Positions 1 through 7,469 of a DNA stretch of 12,818 nucleotides are shown here, piece after piece; position 1 is the first letter of the stretch, and each line of letters starts with the position of its first letter. The notes under the pieces are model-generated. The model did no database searches and was not told where the DNA came from. It saw only the letters and a list, made by a program, of their open reading frames with translations. The position numbers were made by a program, and so were the translations under genes. Source of the stretch: Chitinivibrionales bacterium (GTDB lineage: Bacteria; Fibrobacterota; Chitinivibrionia; Chitinivibrionales; WJMI01); NCBI GenBank assembly GCA_014729595.1, contig WJJU01000620.1, forward strand, positions 1 through 12,818. The letters run 5' to 3'.

Positions 1-65
1 AGCGGAAGGTGGTGCTATTCTTACCAAGGCCGGGCCGATACGTTTTGCTAATGTCAAATTTTCAC

Positions 66-800
66 TTACCCCCACGGTGTCGAGCTTGCCCGCCGGATAT
101 CGATCTCATCGATTACGGCATTGCCTTTACGGGTTACCAAAAACATGACTATGTCGGCGATCTCTTCGGGTTGCATGAGTATCGATCGGTCCAAGTCCGG
201 TCTGGCTCGTGAGACCAATTCGGTATCGACACCTCCGGGACAAAGCACATGTACCCGTATATCGGTTTCGGCGAGTTCCCGCGCCAGGGCTTTGGACATA
301 CCCAGCAGGGCGTGTTTCGAAGCACTATAGGCGGCTTGGTTGGCGTAACCTTTGGTGCTTACCACTGAGCCGATATTGACAATGAACGCGCGATCATGCC
401 GTTTCAGGTACGGAATCGTCTCGCGACAAAGGATAAACGGTGCCCGTGCATTGACGGCCATGATGCGATCAAAATCTTCGGTAGCCGTCTGAGCCAAGGG
501 GCCGAACATACCCACACCGGCATTGTTCACCATGATATCGATCCGTCCAAGCTTCTCGACGGTGGTCCGCACTAAGTCGACCATCTCATTTTCCTTGGAG
601 AGATCGGTCGGCACCGCGAGCGCTTCGCAACCTTGGGCTGATATTTCTCGCTCGAGAATTTCCAACTCCTCTTTGGTGCGCGCGGCCAAAACGCTACGCA
701 CGCCGGCCGCCGCCAACGCAAGAGCAATTGCCCGCCCAATTCCGCGTCCGGCTCCCGTTATAATCGCAACGTTCCCACCAAGGTCTTCGGTTCTCCTCAT
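66..800 (-). CDS. Short-chain dehydrogenase/reductase, FabG-like 3-oxoacyl-ACP reductase family
   Basis: This 244-residue protein is a classical SDR, a cytosolic NAD(P)H-dependent oxidoreductase with a Rossmann fold. Seen directly: the dinucleotide-binding TGAGRGIG at residues 15-22, D66 in the PTDLS segment, NNAG at 92-95, and the catalytic S145, Y158 and K162 (YSASK), then a PGG turn at 188-190. An Arg at residue 41, after the second beta strand, suggests a preference for NADP(H); that is inference. The C-terminus (IDEIDIRRASSTPWG) resembles SDRs annotated as 3-oxoacyl-ACP reductases, but the substrate cannot be read from sequence. The start is supported by a strong ribosome site, AAAGGAGT, at 808-815 on the minus strand, about 7 bases before the ATG. 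The gene is divergent from the TPR/ATPase operon, and nothing links them functionally. Confidence 0.95.
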   Translation of the reverse strand: MRRTEDLGGNVAIITGAGRGIGRAIALALAAAGVRSVLAARTKEELEILEREISAQGCEALAVPTDLSKENEMVDLVRTTVEKLGRIDIMVNNAGVGMFGPLAQTATEDFDRIMAVNARAPFILCRETIPYLKRHDRAFIVNIGSVVSTKGYANQAAYSASKHALLGMSKALARELAETDIRVHVLCPGGVDTELVSRARPDLDRSILMQPEEIADIVMFLVTRKGNAVIDEIDIRRASSTPWG

Positions 801-1153
801 GCTTTACACTCCTTTGTATTGTTATCCTGCGACTGCTCATGTTTTTCTTATCGCCGGCGACTCCGACTTGCATTCCAAGGCCGCTCAGTCGCCGAATAGA
901 GGCATAGCCTCCGCTGAGTATGGTGCCGGAGCGGCGTCGACGTTGGCCTGAGTAGCAGATCATCCTAAAAGCGACTCTTAAATGCCTTTCTTCGCTCCTC
1001 TTCCGGAATCGATTGCCGCTTTTTATCAAAGAAAATTCAGCATTACGTTTGGTCTCTTCGGCCTTTCAGCACATATTTTAAAAAGCACGCTGATGTTTGG
1101 CAAGCTGTTTATCACAACAGAGAGCGATTCGCCTCGATTTTGATTGGTGTCTG
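801..1153. other. Divergent intergenic region, no gene seen
   Basis: This stretch separates the SDR gene (-) from the TPR gene (+) and should hold both promoters. The SDR ribosome site lies at 808-815. The end near the TPR gene is AT-rich; a possible -10 (TATTTT, 1074-1079) has only a poor, over-spaced -35 (TTGGTC, 1049-1054), so I do not call a promoter. An imperfect hairpin (CCGCT/AGCGG) lies around 912-935. Two frames are open across part of the region, but their products look low-complexity and overlap the SDR gene, so I treat them as shadows. If the TPR gene starts at the TTG at 1097 instead of the ATG at 1154, the region is 57 bases shorter. Confidence 0.5.
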
Positions 1154-2116
1154 ATGCCCTCCCAAATCTATATCCAGTACAAAAACCTCATGAAAAGCGG
1201 AGCTTTCCGTGCGGCGGCCGAGCTTGCGGAGCGTGAGGCAATCGGGGCGTCGACTCGGGGGGAGTTTTGGCTGACTCAGCAGGCAAATGCGCTTCTTCGG
1301 TGCGGAGAACCCCAAAAAGCGCTAGCATGCGCGAAGCGAGCGGTTGCTCTCGCGCCCCGCAACGGCTATGCGTTGCTGTCTTGTGCGAACGCCGAAAAAG
1401 ACTGCGGTGATACCCAAAGCGCTCTTGCCGATTTTCGTGCTCTCTACAACGATCCAAGAGTGGGATCACGCGCGCGAGACGGTGCCCTGGCTTGTTTAGA
1501 GGCCATGGGCAATTGGAAGGAACTTCTTGCGGAAGCCGTAAGTGCCGGTCTGGAACCGGAGCAGGTTTTGCGATGGAGAACCCCGGCTTTGGCGGGAATG
1601 GGGCACCGCGACGAGGCAATCGAAGCGTGCCGGGAATGGGTGAGACTGTCGCCCGGCAGCTCACGCGCTCATTGGAAACTGGTCGAACTGGAGATAGAAC
1701 GCGACGGCCTCGAACAGGTGCGCCTTCGTATGGGCCGGCAGGCCAAGATCCCCAATCAAGCGCCGATATACGGTGAAATCTATGCATCGCTGTGCCGAAA
1801 AGCCGGCATGGAGCGTTCGGCGGTTGGCCAGTACGAAAAACTCGCCGCCGGAGGAGGCGACGTACGTTTTTCCCGCAAGCAGGCGTTCGCAATGGCCAAA
1901 ACCGATCGCGTTGAAGAAGCGATCCCCATTCTGGAAGAAGTTCTTCGGACAAACCCTAAAGACAACTACGCGCACACTTCGTACATCGCCGCCTGCCGCC
2001 GCGCCGGAGTCTTGCCGAGAGCTGAAGCATTCTACACCGAACTTATCGGCCGCTTCCCCACTATTGGAGGATTGTACGGCAGACGCAATGCGGTGCGAAA
2101 GAGTATAAGAAGCTAA
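1154..2116 (+). CDS. Tetratricopeptide-repeat protein, first gene of the ATPase operon
   Basis: The product is 320 residues from the ATG at 1154. It is almost wholly alpha-helical, with TPR-like helix pairs at about residues 36-69, 70-103, 141-170, 204-236, 238-270 and 271-304. The clearest units end in ALAPRN, RLSPGS and RTNPKD, the usual proline turn of a TPR. There is no signal peptide or membrane segment, so a cytosolic scaffold or adaptor is likely. The tail (GLYGRRNAVRKSIRS) is basic. The frame stays open upstream to a TTG at 1097 (339 residues), but those 19 residues lie outside the repeats; neither start has a good ribosome site. The stop is one base before the ATG of the giant ATPase gene, so the two are probably translationally coupled and the proteins may act together. 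I do not recognise a specific family beyond TPR. Confidence 0.85.
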   Translation: MPSQIYIQYKNLMKSGAFRAAAELAEREAIGASTRGEFWLTQQANALLRCGEPQKALACAKRAVALAPRNGYALLSCANAEKDCGDTQSALADFRALYNDPRVGSRARDGALACLEAMGNWKELLAEAVSAGLEPEQVLRWRTPALAGMGHRDEAIEACREWVRLSPGSSRAHWKLVELEIERDGLEQVRLRMGRQAKIPNQAPIYGEIYASLCRKAGMERSAVGQYEKLAAGGGDVRFSRKQAFAMAKTDRVEEAIPILEEVLRTNPKDNYAHTSYIAACRRAGVLPRAEAFYTELIGRFPTIGGLYGRRNAVRKSIRS

Positions 2117-2117
2117 A

Positions 2118-5100
2118 ATGAATAATACCGCCAAAAAGATCGGCGATCTGATTGAGGTCCCACCCGTAGAGACCGTTATTCGACTCGATGAAGCGCGAAG
2201 CGATGCGCCGCGGGTAACATCGACTTTCGCGCTTACCTCCGATGTTTCCGCACACCTTCATGTGATAAGCCGTGCCTTGGCTCTTCCGACCGGCAAGGGC
2301 TATTTCCTCCAGGGCGATTTTGGGTCCGGGAAGTCGCATTTCCTGGCGGCGGTTTCGGCTTGGCTTGCGGGCATGGGAACTCCTTCGAGTACTTCGCATA
2401 CGCCTAAGGGTCTTGCGGAACTTGCCGCGAGCGGCAAGCGGTTTGTCGTGGCGACCGTATCGCTGGTAAATTATCGCTCCTCGACGTCGCTGGAACGCAT
2501 TCTTGCCGAAGCGATGGAACAGGCACTCAGGGATCATGGTATCGAAGCCGTTCTTTCGCCACTCACCATGTTTCGCTCACGCTTCGAAGAAATAATCTCT
2601 GAGCGCGACCTAGCCCAATCGTTCGAAAAGGCTACCGACGGCAAGAGTATGGATTTGGCGGCATGGTTCAGCCGTGCCCCGGGAGAAGCCTACGCTTCGT
2701 GCACGCGCTTTCTCAAACGCGAGGGGGTCGCTCTTCCCGAATCGCTTGTCGACGATCGTCAGACGGTATTCGAGCGTGCGGTGACGCTTGCCAAGGAGTG
2801 CGGTTTGGACGGTGTCGTGCTAATGATCGATGAGCTTTCAGAGTTTTTCCGGTCGAAACCCGATGCCTCCCAGCTTAACGAGGATGCCCGGACGCTACAG
2901 CTTGTGGGCGAACTCGCCAATCGTCATCCGCTGTGGATCGTCGCCGCCGTGCAGGAAAGCATCGAGCGCACCGGCGATATCGCTTCGGCGACATTCCGTA
3001 AAATTAAGGACCGGTTCCCGGTCAAATTCATGCTCTCGCGGCTTCACATCAGAGAGCTAATCGCCATGCGCCTGGTAAAAAAGAAGCCCGGCGCCGATGA
3101 GCATATCTACCACATTTATGACGACTATCGTAAAAATTTCTCGTCGTTTACGTGCGAATGGAACGAATATCGCGATATCTACCCCATACACCCAAGCACC
3201 TTGGCGCTCCTGGAAGGACTCGGGCCTCTTTTTTCGCAGCATCGCGGTATTGTTGACTTTGTGCATGCCCGTCTTGCCGGTGACCCGAGCCGGCATATCG
3301 AAGGAGCCCTTGGCCGGCCCGCCGCGGAACTCGTGGCCCCCGACCGCATCTACGAGCATTTCGAGCCCCGACTTTTCGAGTTTTCTTCGTTTAATATCTA
3401 CCCCCGTCACGTGGTGCCGCACCTCGATGAGGTTATTGACGCAACTATCGATGAGCCCGAAGATCGGGTGCTTGCCAAGCGCCTTGTCCGTATGCTTGTG
3501 CTGTATGCCATACACCCGACGGCCACGACCCCGAACGCCCGCGACCTGGCGGAACTTTCGGGATGCATGCTGTTTTCGCCCGACAGCGACGCCGCGGCGC
3601 TGTTTGTGGCCGGGGGGCTTCTGGATCCTCTTGTTGACCAAAGCCCGTATTTGACAAAGGATATGACCGACACCGACCCGCTTCACGCGGTCTATCGGGT
3701 GAGCACCGAAGAGGATTCGGGGAAGGTGCTTCGGGCGCGCATACGCAAGACAATGGAAGAAATCAAGCCAACCGACAGCCGGCGGGTGCTAATTCCCCTG
3801 CGTGAGCTGGAAGCGTCGGCGGCGTGGCCCGGATCGGCATTTTTTGACGAGCCCTCGGACCGGACGTTCACGTGGCGCTTGACAACTCGGCGGGCCTCGA
3901 TCGGGTTTGTATCGGGCGATTCCGACAACAGCATGACAAATAGCATTAACACGCTTGTACGCGAAGCGCACGGCGATTGCGGTGTACTCGTATGTTTCGG
4001 CCCCCCGCCCCGAGTGCCCTCGCATACCGCCGTGTGGCGAATCGGCGTCCCCGGTCCCAACCAGGAACTTTTGAGCGAGTACCTGGCCGTACGCATGGTT
4101 CGCGACTCCCTTTCGTCTTCCAATCCGGCGGAGGCGCCGCTCATTCCACTCGCCGACGATGCGATCCGCCGATTGAAACCCTCGGCCCACGAAGCGGTGT
4201 TGGATACGGTCTATGCGGGATTCTTCACCGACAAGAACATGACCGTCGAGCCGGCCGTCCTGAAAATGCAGCGATTCGATCGACTTGTCGAGATTGCCGG
4301 CACATTCCTTCTCGAAAAGCGCTTCCCCAACTTTGCCCAAATCGCACCTAAACTGCTTCCGCCCTCACCGCGAATCTACGAGAATCTTCATGAGGGATTT
4401 GTCGTACCGGGGGCGGTTAAGCTTGGCGATGCACGATCCCGAGGGATCACCGACGCCCTCGACTCGATCGCTTCACCGCTAGGGCTGGTCGAAGTGCGAT
4501 CCGGCACCTATCGGCTTTCGCCCAATCCCGAGAGCCATAGATTCCTCGCGTATCTTTTCGAGCTGCTTAGCCCCGTCGGTCCCACGCCGTTACACGAACT
4601 GATTCGCGCGTTGCGGACCGGACCGTACGGCGTGCCGGAAGACATGACCTGTTTCACTTTGGCCGCCCTTGCGCACAGCGGCCTACTGTCACTGACAAGC
4701 GGTAAACGGGCGCTTCCCATCGAGTTTATTCGTCCACAAACGGTCGTGCGGGCCGACGCCGTAGCGCCCGGCGAACTCTTGTCACAAGCTGATCGTGAAT
4801 TCCTGATTGCCGAATGCCCGTTTCTTGCGCCACCCGCGGGTTTCGGCGCCTTCGGGCTTCGCCTGCAGCGCGATGTATGGCAAACGGTGCAAAAGCGCAA
4901 GCGTCAATTAGAAAATCTTATACCTGAAATCGAGGCGCGGATACGCGCCGCCGGAGATTTTTCCGCGTTCGATACGTTCGATTTCGACTCGGTGCGCGGC
5001 CTTCTTCGCATCTTGACTGAGTTGGTCGACGAAATAAAAATATCGTACGGGGCCCGGGAGGGACTGGAGCGCTTCTTGGCGGCATGGCGACGTCTAGGCT

Positions 5101-7073
5101 TGAGTGCCGAAGACCTTCAGCGTGTTTCGCGACTAAACCGCTTTCTCAGTCGACACGCCGAGCAATTTGTATTCATCTCACATTATCTGCGAAGCCGATC
5201 GGTTGAGAACGCCCAGGCGTGCAATCAAGAGGTCGCCGAGGAATATCATCGTACCATGGAATATCTTGCGGATCCCCGGGTAGGGGTCGTACACGATGAG
5301 GGCGCGGGGCTGAGCACCGCGTTCGACCGGTTCCGCGAAATTTATGCGCGATATTACGAAGGCGAACATAGGCGGTACCATAAGGAGTTCGAAGCTCCAA
5401 CGCTGACAAAGCATGAGCAACGCGGCGTCGAAAAACTTCGCAAGCTGTCTTCGATACGATGCCTTGACCGGCCGCCCTCACTCGAAAAGCTTCTTGCGCT
5501 CGTGGACGGCGGGAACTCCCGCGCCTGTCGCCGAAAAGTGCCGGAGGAGCTGCTACGCTCCCCCGTCTGCGCCTGCGGATTCATAGTCGGCGATCGACCC
5601 GACCATCCGTCAATCGAAAACCCCGGTGCGTCGATCGAGAAGTGCCTTCGGGGCTATTTCGCCATACTGTCCGCACCGACGGTTTTGGAAGGACTCGCCG
5701 CACGCGCCTACGCGCTTCGCGATACCGGTCCCGATGCAGCCAAGGGCCTAAAACGACTGGCGGACTATCTCACCGGTGAGGAACCCGCTTCACTGAACCG
5801 ACTCATGGACATGCTTGACAATCAGAGTATCGAAGAGCTGGACCGGGCGCTTTCGAACACGACCGTTGTTGAAGACCGAAGCCTGCCGACACTCACATCA
5901 CGGCTTTCCGGCCGCCGCCTTCCACCATCAAAAGTCCGAGCCGAGCTGGAAAGTTGGTTGGGTCGGGCGCCGGAGGATGCGGTCTTGTCGATCGGCGGGG
6001 CGCCGGGGGTGCGGGAAGAGCCCCGTATCGACGACACCGGTTGGTGGGGGCTCTTGCATCCGGATTTACGCGGAACCGCCGCGATCGACGAATGGCGGCC
6101 GAGGCCGGATATTGAGCAAGCGCTTGAATCACGATTCCCCTCGGTTAAAATACGGGAGCGGTTGGATACGCTTGACGCCGACCGGATAGCCCGTTTTCTG
6201 GCCAACGAGCCCGTTCACACAAAAGCTATGGGTGAGGCGTGGCGTCTGCTGACCGAACGCGTGCTGCTCCGACGGGCCAATTGTTCAATTCCAAGCGAAT
6301 CCTCGCATGTCTATCCGGATCAGGCGGCCCTATGGGCGCGACGGCTCAAAGCGCTGAGGAGTGTTATTGAACTCGATCGTGCCGAGGCTCCACGTTACCT
6401 GGCTCTTCGTGTGCATTGTGCTTGGATTCTGCACGATCCGCTCGCGACCGATAATATTCGTCGTTTGGCCATGCGACGTATCCAAGAGACCGCCGAACGG
6501 GCCGAAGATTGGCTTTGTTCGCTTGACTCCGTTGAGCCGTTCGAGGACACGGAGAGTTTGCTGCTGGTAATTGTGGATGCGATGGCGCCGGATATTTGGC
6601 TCGAATGCGCCGAGGTATTGCGTCGCGAAACTCCCGGCTATGCTACCCAATGGCATCGCCTCGAAGGTGACCCGATGACCGTCTCGGCATTGCGAAATAT
6701 GTTCGCTGTCGCACCCGACCATGATCCTACCGATGCACTTGCCGAAAGAGGGATAGCTTACCACACGCTCAGCGGTATGGAACAGCAACCCGCGCACGAG
6801 ATAATCGGCGACCTCCCTCCCCACGAAGGTATCGTCGTTCGCTTCACGCTCCTTGACCGAGCGGTTCACACGGGCGAAGCCCGCCTCTGTGACCTTCCCG
6901 CCCGCACCGCGCGCCTTTTCACCGAACATATCCCGGGGCTGGTTGCGGCATGCCGACATGCGGAACGATCTTGTATCCTAACCTCCGACCATGGTCTCAC
7001 CCTGGAACGCGACGGTTTGGTTCACGGCAAAGGCGGCGTTTTCGAGCGGGCGATCGTCCGAGCGCGGTGGTGA
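2118..7073 (+). CDS. Giant P-loop ATPase (BrxC/PglY/DUF6079-like) fused to a C-terminal PglZ-type phosphatase domain
   Basis: This is one uninterrupted 1651-residue frame. Seen: Walker A GDFGSGKSH at 66-74 (K72), Walker B LMIDE at 235-239, a sensor-like strand IVAAVQES at 274-281, and YPIHPSTLALLEGL at 355-368 followed by FSQHRG with a candidate arginine finger, R376. The N-terminal IGDLIEVPP plus GYFLQGDFGSGKSHFL resembles, from memory, DUF6079 and BREX BrxC/PglY ATPases. The middle is helical: a winged-helix-like part at ~825-865 (GPYGVP), a short coiled coil at ~921-950, and a cysteine patch (C1137, C1151, C1153). The last ~170 residues read as a PglZ/alkaline-phosphatase fold: VIVDAM (D1487), PMTVS (T1521, S1523), LLDRAVH (D1580, H1584), TSDHG (D1624, H1625) and VHGKGG (H1636). 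ATPase activity and metal-dependent phosphatase or nuclease activity are inferred. No transmembrane segment is apparent. Base use resembles that of the neighbours. BREX ATPases are usually about 1200 residues, so the extra length fits a fusion. Confidence 0.93.
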   Translation: MNNTAKKIGDLIEVPPVETVIRLDEARSDAPRVTSTFALTSDVSAHLHVISRALALPTGKGYFLQGDFGSGKSHFLAAVSAWLAGMGTPSSTSHTPKGLAELAASGKRFVVATVSLVNYRSSTSLERILAEAMEQALRDHGIEAVLSPLTMFRSRFEEIISERDLAQSFEKATDGKSMDLAAWFSRAPGEAYASCTRFLKREGVALPESLVDDRQTVFERAVTLAKECGLDGVVLMIDELSEFFRSKPDASQLNEDARTLQLVGELANRHPLWIVAAVQESIERTGDIASATFRKIKDRFPVKFMLSRLHIRELIAMRLVKKKPGADEHIYHIYDDYRKNFSSFTCEWNEYRDIYPIHPSTLALLEGLGPLFSQHRGIVDFVHARLAGDPSRHIEGALGRPAAELVAPDRIYEHFEPRLFEFSSFNIYPRHVVPHLDEVIDATIDEPEDRVLAKRLVRMLVLYAIHPTATTPNARDLAELSGCMLFSPDSDAAALFVAGGLLDPLVDQSPYLTKDMTDTDPLHAVYRVSTEEDSGKVLRARIRKTMEEIKPTDSRRVLIPLRELEASAAWPGSAFFDEPSDRTFTWRLTTRRASIGFVSGDSDNSMTNSINTLVREAHGDCGVLVCFGPPPRVPSHTAVWRIGVPGPNQELLSEYLAVRMVRDSLSSSNPAEAPLIPLADDAIRRLKPSAHEAVLDTVYAGFFTDKNMTVEPAVLKMQRFDRLVEIAGTFLLEKRFPNFAQIAPKLLPPSPRIYENLHEGFVVPGAVKLGDARSRGITDALDSIASPLGLVEVRSGTYRLSPNPESHRFLAYLFELLSPVGPTPLHELIRALRTGPYGVPEDMTCFTLAALAHSGLLSLTSGKRALPIEFIRPQTVVRADAVAPGELLSQADREFLIAECPFLAPPAGFGAFGLRLQRDVWQTVQKRKRQLENLIPEIEARIRAAGDFSAFDTFDFDSVRGLLRILTELVDEIKISYGAREGLERFLAAWRRLGLSAEDLQRVSRLNRFLSRHAEQFVFISHYLRSRSVENAQACNQEVAEEYHRTMEYLADPRVGVVHDEGAGLSTAFDRFREIYARYYEGEHRRYHKEFEAPTLTKHEQRGVEKLRKLSSIRCLDRPPSLEKLLALVDGGNSRACRRKVPEELLRSPVCACGFIVGDRPDHPSIENPGASIEKCLRGYFAILSAPTVLEGLAARAYALRDTGPDAAKGLKRLADYLTGEEPASLNRLMDMLDNQSIEELDRALSNTTVVEDRSLPTLTSRLSGRRLPPSKVRAELESWLGRAPEDAVLSIGGAPGVREEPRIDDTGWWGLLHPDLRGTAAIDEWRPRPDIEQALESRFPSVKIRERLDTLDADRIARFLANEPVHTKAMGEAWRLLTERVLLRRANCSIPSESSHVYPDQAALWARRLKALRSVIELDRAEAPRYLALRVHCAWILHDPLATDNIRRLAMRRIQETAERAEDWLCSLDSVEPFEDTESLLLVIVDAMAPDIWLECAEVLRRETPGYATQWHRLEGDPMTVSALRNMFAVAPDHDPTDALAERGIAYHTLSGMEQQPAHEIIGDLPPHEGIVVRFTLLDRAVHTGEARLCDLPARTARLFTEHIPGLVAACRHAERSCILTSDHGLTLERDGLVHGKGGVFERAIVRARW

Positions 7074-7103
7074 CCGGTATCCTGTCGAACAATGAGGGTG
7101 GAG

Positions 7104-7291
7104 TTACCCCTATTGCTGCAAATAATCCGCTTAGCAACTATGTAAATAATTGAGTTAATCAGCATACGCCAGACGGATCTTGGGGTAATGATGGGATAGA
7201 CTACCCCCCTTTGCGCACCTCCGAGCCCCCGGTATCTTCTCTACGGATGTATTTTCACCTAATCTCAACTAAAGAGCGATGAGGGTAGTCT
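7104..7291 (+). promoter_or_regulatory. Cluster of alternative inverted repeats in the argS leader
   Basis: Four short segments are complementary in a switch-like order: TTACCCC (7104-7110), GGGGTAA (7182-7188), AGACTACCC (7198-7206) and GGGTAGTCT (7283-7291). The second can pair with the first over 7 bp, or with TACCCC inside the third (7202-7207) over 6 bp with a 14-base loop. The third can instead pair with the fourth over 9 perfect bp. Such exclusive pairings occur in RNA switches, but no T-run follows any stem and I recognise no riboswitch or T-box class. Chance complementarity of C-rich and G-rich runs is quite possible. Confidence 0.25.
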
Positions 7292-7392
7292 CGCTTGAGC
7301 CGCCTATCCGCCGCAAAGACTTACGACAAAGTGACATGGAGGCCGTAGAAAGCGATAGATGCATGAAATTTCGTTACTATAACCCTTCTCGA

Positions 7393-7430
7393 CTTTCGTG
7401 CACTTCGCGTACTCCGTGTTTTTTTCGTGA
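7393..7430 (+). repeat. Degenerate tandem TTCGTG-type intergenic repeat
   Basis: Four successive 9-10 base units read ctttcgtgca, cttcgcgta, ctccgtgtt and tttttcgtga, sharing a TTCGTG/TTCGCG/TCCGTG core. From memory, similar 'ttcgtgt-cttcgcgt-gtttcgtgg' runs occur in intergenic regions of many bacterial genomes, often just upstream of genes; their role is unclear to me. It lies about 40 bases before the argS start. Confidence 0.4.
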
Positions 7431-7469
7431 AACCGAATCCGCATCCATTCCTAGGCAAGGGAACAAATC

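Larger units (their letters stand above)
7074..7469 (+). other. Intergenic leader upstream of argS, no convincing gene
   Basis: These 396 bases separate the ATPase stop from the argS start. They are more AT-rich than the flanking genes in places. They contain a set of mutually exclusive inverted repeats (7104-7291) and a degenerate TTCGTG repeat (7393-7430), both listed separately. A 64-codon frame at 7279-7473 ends in an ATGA overlap with the argS start and has about ten arginine codons. Its second half runs through the TTCGTG repeat and its product has no recognisable fold, so I do not call it a gene. The argS ribosome site AAGGGA is at 7457-7462. No canonical terminator with a T-run follows the ATPase gene. 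Confidence 0.55.

Noticed and set aside
1097..1153. TTG start giving a 339-residue TPR protein
   Set aside because: The extra 19 residues lie outside the repeats, TTG is a weaker start, and there is no ribosome site; ATG at 1154 is preferred, though not proven.
1188..1952. Long minus-strand frame (254 codons) opposite the TPR gene
   Set aside because: It lies wholly antisense to the TPR gene, is rich in Arg and Pro as expected of a shadow frame, and shows no motif or ribosome site.
3057..4340. Several 100-200 codon frames inside and opposite the giant ATPase gene
   Set aside because: All overlap one continuous 1651-codon frame with clear domain motifs at both ends; their products are basic and featureless.
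2118..7073. Chimera or assembly error joining two genes into one 1651-codon frame
   Set aside because: The frame is uninterrupted, with even codon use and helical linker sequence throughout; an artefact would rarely preserve frame across nearly 5 kb, though homologues should be checked.
7095..7110. T-box-like AGGGTGG upstream of argS
   Set aside because: Only the first seven bases resemble the T-box; the ACCGCG part is absent, it is 370 bases from argS, and no terminator follows.
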